Positions 58,140 through 64,000 of a DNA stretch of 64,000 nucleotides are shown here, in pieces. Position 1 is the stretch's first letter, and the number at the start of each line of letters is the position of its first letter. A model generated the notes under the pieces. The model was given only the letters and a program-made list of their open reading frames with translations. It searched no databases and was not told the DNA's origin. Position numbers and translations under genes: made by a program. The DNA comes from Gliomastix tumulicola. Lineage: Eukaryota > Ascomycota > Sordariomycetes > Hypocreales > Bionectriaceae. The stretch covers positions 3,224,001 to 3,288,000 of the forward strand of contig BCHX01000004.1 in NCBI GenBank assembly GCA_001599755.1, written 5' to 3'.

Positions 58140-60167
58140 TTACGCAAGGAGCTTGCGAGCGCGGCTGCCGCAGCCGCAGACGTTCAGCTTGGCGACGCTG
58201 GGATCGTGGTCGCTGACCTGGTCGTCGTAGTTCTGCCACGTGTTGAGGTGGAGGTGCTCGTACTTGGCGCCCTTGGTGAGGGCAGGGCTGACGAACATGT
58301 GGTCGAGGGCCTGGGTGTTCTGGTCGAAGAGGTAAGTGTAGCGCTCCTCAACGGGCATGTCGACGACGTCATCCATGTCGATGAGGCCAGAAACCTCCTC
58401 AAAGACCTTGATGGGCTCGACCTGAACGAACTCGTTGAAGTCACCGGCGACGATGACGCCGGCGGAGGGGTCCTTCTCGAGGATCTGAGCAATGAATTCC
58501 TGAAGTCATGTGTCAGTGGCTGGGTGCTAACTTTCGTTGTGAGATGAGAGGGCTGCAACTTACAGCAGTGATGGTAGCCTGCTGGGTTCGCTTGGTGACA
58601 CCCTGGTTGATTGGGGGACGGGGGTCACCGTGGATGGAGGAGGAGCCACCCTTGCTTGTCTGGTGGACGTTGATGGTGAAGAAGGGCTTGCCGGTGCCCT
58701 TGGCGGGCTTCCAGGCGGCAGCGATGGGCTTGCGGCTGGCCTCCCAGGCGCTGCTGCTGGGCTCGATACGACCAGGGTTGAACTTGAGCGAGGGGCCCTC
58801 GAGAACCTCGTTCTTGTCGTTGGCACCGCCAAGGTTGGGGTTCCAGAGCTCAACGACATCAGGACGGTAGATGTAGGCGTTGCGGATGTTACCACCGGGG
58901 GCGCCACCATCCTTGTTGTTCTCGGGAACGACCTCGGTGTAGTTGTACACAACGCCGCTCAGCGCCTCGATGCGGCCAGCCAGAGTAGCGAGGGTGACGG
59001 TGCCAATGGTGGTGCCATCGTTGGCCTCGCCAGAGTCGTCCTGGACCTCCTGGAGGAAGATGAGGTCAGGGGTAAGCATCTTCTCGACGATCTGGGTGGC
59101 AATGCCCTCCATGTAGGGGGACTCGGGGTCGAGGTTGCGGGCGTTGTAGTTGGCGACGGTGATACCACGGCACGACTCCTCGGACTCGAAGGTGACAGCA
59201 GGGTGTTCGGCGGTCGAGTTCCGGATGGGAGAGACGGCAGTCAGAGGCAGGACACGGTAGAAGCCGAAAGCGTTGTAGACGAGACCAGTCACGTCGCCAA
59301 GGTAGTCGCCCATCTTGGTGTCGTCAGGGTTCTTGCTACCGTCGGCAGGGGAGCCGATGATGATGGTCTCAGGGTTGGCATCTGTTCGTCATGCGCTTGT
59401 CAGTCAGGGCGGCTAGAGAGCGAGCCACAGGCTTATGAAAACGTACCGCCGTCGAGCATGGTCAGACCACCCTGGCTGTTGAGACCAGTGACCTCCCAGT
59501 TGCCGCGAACCCAGACATCGCCGAACTGGTTGGGACGGCTGATCTGGTAGGCGTCCTTGATGGTGACGAGCTCGCCAACAAGCGACTCCCAGAAGTCCAG
59601 ACCATACTTGGTCGGGTCGAGCTCGGGGTTCCGTGTGGAGAGACGGGCCACGTCGTTGGGGACACCGAAGATACCGCCGGCGTCGAGGGCGGAGAAGTCC
59701 TCAGTAGGAGGGGAGAGAGTGTCAACACCAATGACAAGAGGGGTGACCTTGTTGCCAGACGACACGACGACGACGTTTGTGGGGGAGCCGATCTGGGTCA
59801 GGTAGGAGTAAAGGGCGTTGCTCCTGCGAATTGGTCAGTCTAATGTTCACATGACTGGCGCGCGCAACAACAACAAAACTTGCCTGTACTCGGCGACCTG
59901 ACCGTTCAGGGTGATGATGTCGCCGACCTTGACCTGGCTGCGAATGGGGGTGCCGAAGACGAACAGACCCTCGCTGGTAGCAGGATCCTCGTCGGGCTCA
60001 GTCGAGCGCAGGAAGACACCGTTGGTGCCAATGGCCGTGACGAGACCCTTGACACCAGTGACAGCCTGACCTTGAAGGGGAGACAGGAAGGTGTTTCCGT
60101 TGATCTCGGCGATAGTGACGGCCGCGGCCAGGCCGGCGGAGGCGAGGAGGGTCGCGACGGACTTCAT
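58140..60167 (-). CDS. Secreted endonuclease/exonuclease/phosphatase-family nuclease
   Basis: An extracellular DNase/phosphodiesterase-like enzyme of the EEP (ExeM/NucH-type) family. Exons: 60167-59884, 59823-59447, 59381-58564 and 58499-58140 (introns 60, 65 and 64 bp), giving 612 residues. The first intron uses a GC donor (AG|GCAAGT) and a CAG acceptor; a GT option two codons earlier would drop a Tyr-Arg pair expected in the family. A signal peptide covers about residues 1-17 (MKSVATLLASAGLAAAVTIA). An OB-fold-like N-terminal part follows. EEP motifs are ANYNARNLD (about 294-303), FLQEVQDD (about 328), AGDFNEF (D513, N515), LDHMF (D559/H560) and SDHDPS (D590, H591), which supply the metal and acid-base residues. 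The C-terminus is Cys-containing and basic. No membrane span or GPI signal is seen, so it is likely secreted, perhaps for nutrient or DNA scavenging. Confidence 0.9.
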
Positions 60168-61113
60168 GGTGACGCGTGAGCTGACTCGACGAAGTGCACA
60201 AGATCAGGTCGGATGAGGTCAGGCCAGGACAAGGACGGCTAGAAGAAAAGGAAAAAAGACGACGGGGGGGACCGTCGAAGGGTATTTGAATCCATCGCCG
60301 GCTGGTCGGATGGGCCGTCTGCTGATGGGCTTCTGCGTCTGTCGGTGGCTTGTTCATGCAGGCTGGGCATTGGCCTTCTCGCGCAAAGGGCCCTTTCCTA
60401 GCCCAGCTGGCGGCCGAGACTTTGCTCTGATTTGACGAGCTGCCTTGTTGATCCTGCTTCTCCAATTGAGCAAAGCAAAGCCCCCCCGGCACGTTTTCTG
60501 CTACTGGGAGCTTCCTTTGCGATGGATGGAACTAAGAATTGAAGAAGGTGCGCGTGTGTGGACCGTTCAGGGGGGGAAGGCGCCAGTCGTGGTCCGCTTT
60601 AGGAAGGTGTTGAAGTCTGGAGAGGATCTCGAGGCAGGCACGCCGATCCGATAGCGGCTTCCATTGGCTGATAAGGACCTTCTAGAAGCCAAGATTCTAG
60701 ATTGCTGCAGCCAATGGCGGTCCCGAATTGGAGGGGCCCCTAATAGTCGTAAATTGGCACAATAACCCATGCAGCGTCCAACCTGTTAGGGCGCTCTGAC
60801 CGAGTTATCGGGAGGCGCTGCGAATTCCCATGTCTTGGAAGCTCGTGGGACACCGGCCGACTCCGACGACTTGACGATACCGAGAGCCAGAGAGCCAGAG
60901 AGAAGGCGCTTCCATTCAGACTACAGTAAATAGTTGAGCACGCAGGCCGTGATAGCGCGCGAGGACTACGAGGACAAGTTCGAATACCAAGGCCATGCTA
61001 TCTGCTCAATCTCTTGCCGATATTCCGCTCCACGTGCGAGAGGAGGGGAGAGGAAACAGAAGGCAGAATGGAACAAGCTGTGGTTTTTTCCCATCTGAAC
61101 AATGCATCTATCC
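60168..61113. promoter_or_regulatory. Nuclease promoter region, with inverted CCAAT boxes
   Basis: 946 bp between the nuclease start and the flavoprotein stop. It contains an inverted repeat (60661-60670 and 60708-60717) described separately, and otherwise no recognisable gene. Confidence 0.5.
60661..60717. promoter_or_regulatory. Inverted CCAAT boxes flanking a TTCTAGAA palindrome
   Basis: CCATTGGCTG (60661-60670) is the exact reverse complement of CAGCCAATGG (60708-60717), so two CCAAT boxes face each other. Between them, at 60680-60689, lies CTTCTAGAAG, a palindrome with a TTC-nn-GAA arrangement like a heat-shock element, and another TTCTAG follows. It is about 490-550 bp upstream of the nuclease ATG. 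Function is unproven. Confidence 0.4.
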
Positions 61114-63009
61114 TCAGTACCCAAAGTCCTCCCACACGACGTCCTCGCCCTCCAGCCACCTGTTGACCGATTCGATTAGCCCCGATGGAGCACACAGGTA
61201 GAAGCGACGCTGGGCTCCCCTGAGCCGCGCTACATCGGCCTCCTGGATCCTCCTCCCCTCGACGGAAGCTTCCGCCGTCCCCAGTGCTGCTGCTGCTGCT
61301 GATGCTGCTGATAGGTGGTCCCCGGTGCCGGTGATGAAGAGCTTCGTCACGCGCGCCAGGCCTGGGATCCGCCTGAAGGTGTCCTCGACAAGGGGCACGT
61401 CGTCGCCGCGGACGGTCCAGAGCAGCGTGAGGTTGACGCCGGAGTCGAGCGCTGCCTGGCCCTGCGCCAGCATGGGTGTGATGCCGACACCGCCCGCGAT
61501 GAAGACGGCCTGTCGTGCGTCGTCGGGGGCCGTGGGCAGCTGGAACTCGTCTTTGCCGCCGAAGCCCAGCACCCTCAGATCGAGGGGCGCTCTAAGGTTC
61601 TGCCTCATGAGAAGGTCGGTCGCCGGCCCGTGTCTCCTGGCCGTGATCTGAAGCTCCCGAGCTGCACGGCCATCCACCGGCGCAGCGCTGCTGACGGTAA
61701 AGGTCCGCACGAAGTCATCGTTGAGACTCTGGGGGTCGTCGTCGTTCATGTGCGCGTACCCGTTGCTCAGCTCCGGCTCAAAGTCCAGCGTGACGTGCTG
61801 GCCGGCCCTCCACGTTGCGCTCCCCCCCGAGAGCCTGAACGTGAAGCGGCTGATGGTCGGCGTCAGCGTCTCGCGGCCCACGAGCGACGCCGACAGCTGC
61901 GGCTGCTCCGCCAGGTCCTCGGGCGGCTTCTCGCTCGTGAGGTAGCGCAGCGGCGGGTTGTAGGGCGAGTAGTCGATGACGGAGGCGCGGAAGGGCAGGC
62001 CGCCGCGCACGAAGCGGCTCTCGGCCACGCTGATGCGCACGGCGAGGTTGGAGCGGGCGATGAGCGCGCTGGCCTGCTTGCCGATGAGGATCTGCGTGGT
62101 GCCGGTGAGGTAGAGGGCGTCGCCGGTCTCGAAGTCCGGGATGACGAGGCCGACGAGCGGCTTGACCTCCATGTTGCCCAGGGACTGGTAGAGTCTGTTG
62201 CCGGAGTCTGTGTGCGTGTTAGTAGATTCGTTGTCAGACGATACTGGTGAGTGCCGAGGGAGAGACTCACATTCTGGATAGACCAACTCAAGCGAGTCCG
62301 TCTCGTTCCTGAACACGCGCACGAAGCCAGGCTTGCCACCACGGTGATTCGTATCCATGCTCTCCCCGTCCGTCGTGCTCATGAAGAACAAATCCGCCTT
62401 CCCCAGCAGCGCCAGCGCCTCCTCACCCAGACGCACACCGTCCGACGGCACCAGCTCTGCGCCGCGCGTGTCGTGAGGAACGACCTCCTTCTTGTTCAGA
62501 TACTTAGGACAGTTGCCCAGACTGCCGGTGATGTGAAATGCCATCTGCACGTGCTCCTCCCCAACCACAGCCCCCGCGATGGCCTCGCCCATGAGCTTGA
62601 CCCGATCCCGCGTCTCAAGATCGATCGCCAGCCCGCTCATCAGCCTCCCCATGTCAACCACCCCATCCCTCTCCCTTTCCCCTTCTCCTTCTCCTTTCCC
62701 TTCCCCTTCCCCTTCTTTCCCCTCCCACAGCGTCTCGAAGACGGGATCGAGCCGCGACACCCCGCTGCTGATCCCGATCACGTCCGCGGCCACCGCCCGC
62801 GCAAACGCCCTCTCCCCGCCCCAGACGCTCGTCCACGGCCGCCCCGCGTCGTCGACGGTGCCCAGCGCCATCAGCGGCGACTGCGCGATGCGCCAGTGGT
62901 AGCGCTGCGGGAGGCCCGCGGCCGTCGGGTTCTGCATGCGCGGCGCCTTGAGGGCGCGGTGCAGCGAGATCTCGCCTTCGTTCCATTCTGTTTCCACCTT
63001 GGACGGCAT
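61114..63009 (-). CDS. FMN-binding split-barrel (PNPOx-like) / ferredoxin-reductase fusion flavoprotein
   Basis: A putative two-domain oxidoreductase. Two exons: 63009-62271 and 62207-61114, separated by a 63-bp intron (GTGAGT donor, CAG acceptor), giving 610 residues. The intron is in frame and stop-free, so retention would only insert 21 residues; splicing joins to LVYPEYSGNRLYQSLGNM. Residues about 1-330 form a pyridoxamine-phosphate-oxidase-like split barrel (GLPQRYHWRIAQSPLMALGT, KPLVGLVIPDFETGDALYLTGTT). Residues about 370-610 form an FAD/NAD(P)-binding reductase: FTFRLSGG, WRAGQHVTLDF, RTFTVSSAA and the nucleotide-binding GGVGITPML near residue 484. A Glu/Gly-rich low-complexity stretch (EGKEGEGEGKGEGEG) sits near residue 97-117, from repetitive DNA at about 62668-62722. 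Fungal genomes often carry such fusions of unknown substrate. A (GT)22 tract lies 17 bp upstream of the ATG. Confidence 0.9.
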   Translation of the reverse strand: MPSKVETEWNEGEISLHRALKAPRMQNPTAAGLPQRYHWRIAQSPLMALGTVDDAGRPWTSVWGGERAFARAVAADVIGISSGVSRLDPVFETLWEGKEGEGEGKGEGEGERERDGVVDMGRLMSGLAIDLETRDRVKLMGEAIAGAVVGEEHVQMAFHITGSLGNCPKYLNKKEVVPHDTRGAELVPSDGVRLGEEALALLGKADLFFMSTTDGESMDTNHRGGKPGFVRVFRNETDSLELVYPECESLPRHSPVSSDNESTNTHTDSGNRLYQSLGNMEVKPLVGLVIPDFETGDALYLTGTTQILIGKQASALIARSNLAVRISVAESRFVRGGLPFRASVIDYSPYNPPLRYLTSEKPPEDLAEQPQLSASLVGRETLTPTISRFTFRLSGGSATWRAGQHVTLDFEPELSNGYAHMNDDDPQSLNDDFVRTFTVSSAAPVDGRAARELQITARRHGPATDLLMRQNLRAPLDLRVLGFGGKDEFQLPTAPDDARQAVFIAGGVGITPMLAQGQAALDSGVNLTLLWTVRGDDVPLVEDTFRRIPGLARVTKLFITGTGDHLSAASAAAAALGTAEASVEGRRIQEADVARLRGAQRRFYLCAPSGLIESVNRWLEGEDVVWEDFGY

Positions 63010-63018
63010 TTTGTGTAG

Positions 63019-63071
<53 letters not shown>

Positions 63072-63657
63072 TTCGATATTGCGGCAGTAAGTGAACACTT
63101 AGTACTATTAGACAGTGATATATGTGTGGTAATTATTACATGGGTGAGGAGGATAGCGAGAGAATGGCGTGCGAGCTTATCCCTCTTATACAGTTCTGGC
63201 GATAATTCGGCGTTGACAAATCATCCCGACTGTCCATTCCACGAAGGGCGCGATTGATTAAATGGCCTAATGGCAGCATCATTCGAACCTTCCATCTCCT
63301 AGGGGAATTAGTAACATTCCGTCATCGCTTCTCGTCTATAATTACTAGTAATTAAGGGATCACCACCAAGATGTATGTCTACGGCATTCGGAGTCCGCCG
63401 AGTCGTCAGGATGTAAGCTCTTTAAAAAAGGTGTGTATTGAAGCAGGCAAAGTGCCGTAGAAGCCGGATATCCCAAGCTTCACGAATGACTACTACCTAA
63501 ATGGCCATTACAGATGTATAGAATACAGTCATTACAATCATGAGCAAACCCCCGGTGCATCGTCCCAACCCTTCCCTTTGCACCTCAGACATTGGCGGTG
63601 CGGGCGAGGTATGCAATGGCGCGTGCCTATGGCAACCGCGCCTTCATTACAGAAAAC
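63010..63657. other. Intergenic region with a (GT)n tract
   Basis: 648 bp between the flavoprotein start and the next gene's stop. No gene seen. The GT tract is listed separately; otherwise moderately AT-rich. Confidence 0.6.
63026..63070 (+). repeat. (GT)22 microsatellite
   Basis: About 22 uninterrupted GT units, read as AC on the coding strand of the flavoprotein gene and only 17 bp before its ATG, so within its likely 5' UTR or core promoter. Such tracts are often length-polymorphic. Confidence 0.9.
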
Positions 63658-63999
63658 TCATCGGTCGTAGCCATAATTGCGCTGCGACTCGACGTCGTAT
63701 CCATAATCGCGCCCTCGCGGCCCTTGACCCTGGGGCGTCCCGCTCCGTCCATAGTCCTGCCCATATCCTTGACCGTAGTAGCCCTGCTGGCTCCTGTCGT
63801 AGCCACCTGATTCGGAAGGCATAGGCGCCGTCATGTTCCGCTGAGGCTGCTGGATCTGCGGCGCTCTCTGAGGAACCTGCCCCGTCACACTCCTGCTCGG
63901 CTGGTACGGCGGACCCCGGGGACCGTCACTGTACACTGACGGAGGCGCAGGGCTCGCCCGTGGACCGGGCTGCTGGCCCTGGTAGCCGCCCGGAGCGGG
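63658..63999 (-). CDS. C-terminal end of a Gly/Gln/Tyr/Pro-rich protein (5' truncated by window)
   Basis: The minus-strand frame is open to the right edge and ends at 63658 with RNYGYDR and a stop. The visible 113 residues are low complexity: PAPGGYQGQQPGPR at the edge, then Pro/Gln-rich and YYGQGYGQDYGRSG segments and a final RGRDYGYDVESQ. Such Tyr/Gly/Gln-rich tails are common in RNA-binding or condensate-forming proteins, but also in other disordered proteins, so no function is assigned. No in-frame ATG occurs upstream within the window; one Met lies about 35 residues from the first visible residue. Reality of the frame is fairly likely, because it is long for the spacer and uses consistent codons. 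Confidence 0.6.
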   Translation of the reverse strand, partial: PAPGGYQGQQPGPRASPAPPSVYSDGPRGPPYQPSRSVTGQVPQRAPQIQQPQRNMTAPMPSESGGYDRSQQGYYGQGYGQDYGRSGTPQGQGPRGRDYGYDVESQRNYGYDR

Positions 64000-64000
64000 C

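Overview
The window is nuclear DNA of a filamentous ascomycete, most likely a Sordariomycete and perhaps Hypocreales. The evidence is short spliceosomal introns (about 50-130 bp) with GTAAGT/GTGAGT donors and CTAAC/CTGAC branch points, an ER Hsp70 ending in HDEL, a Zn2Cys6 regulator, a DHA2-type MFS transporter and DUF1752/DUF3295 and DUF2461 proteins. The order is inferred from general protein resemblance only. I found sixteen protein-coding genes, two of them cut by the window edges. I recognised no tRNA, rRNA, transposon or CRISPR array.

Layout. 1-9.3 kb: the 3' part of a Doa4-like rhodanese/USP deubiquitinase (+), a four-exon long-chain acyl-CoA synthetase (+), and a two-exon orphan gene (-). 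9.3-33.4 kb: a very gene-poor stretch in which the only convincing gene is a DUF1752/DUF3295 protein (-, 16.7-18.5 kb), flanked by about 7.4 kb and 14.9 kb with no credible coding sequence but many microsatellites and long G/C or T runs. 33.4-40 kb: a polytopic membrane protein (-) divergent from an MFS transporter (+), which converges on an RWD + CHY-zinc-finger protein (-). 40-43.4 kb: a 3.4-kb spacer. 43.4-58 kb: a compact housekeeping block with a Zn2Cys6 factor (-), CCT5 chaperonin (-), HBS1/SKI7-type translational GTPase (+), KAR2/BiP (+), an unrecognised nuclear-looking protein (+) and a DUF2461 protein (+). 58-64 kb: a secreted nuclease (-), a PNPOx-like/ferredoxin-reductase fusion flavoprotein (-) and the C-terminal end of a Gly/Gln/Tyr/Pro-rich protein (-).

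Several genes serve protein quality control: Doa4-like recycles ubiquitin, CCT5 is part of the cytosolic folding chamber, Hbs1/Ski7 acts in ribosome rescue and RNA decay, and KAR2 folds proteins in the ER. They are separate transcription units, so nothing in the sequence shows that they are co-regulated. I see no biosynthetic cluster.

The most interesting readable signal is the HBS1 locus. A strong internal splice donor, a downstream in-frame donor, a shared acceptor and a stop just past the second donor predict 574-, 840- and 378-residue products, matching the HBS1/SKI7 alternative-splicing theme known from other eukaryotes. Next are the two long non-coding stretches around the DUF1752 gene, four CCGAGG sites upstream of the acyl-CoA synthetase, and a GC-AG intron in the nuclease gene. 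All exon boundaries were read by eye and have no transcript support here.
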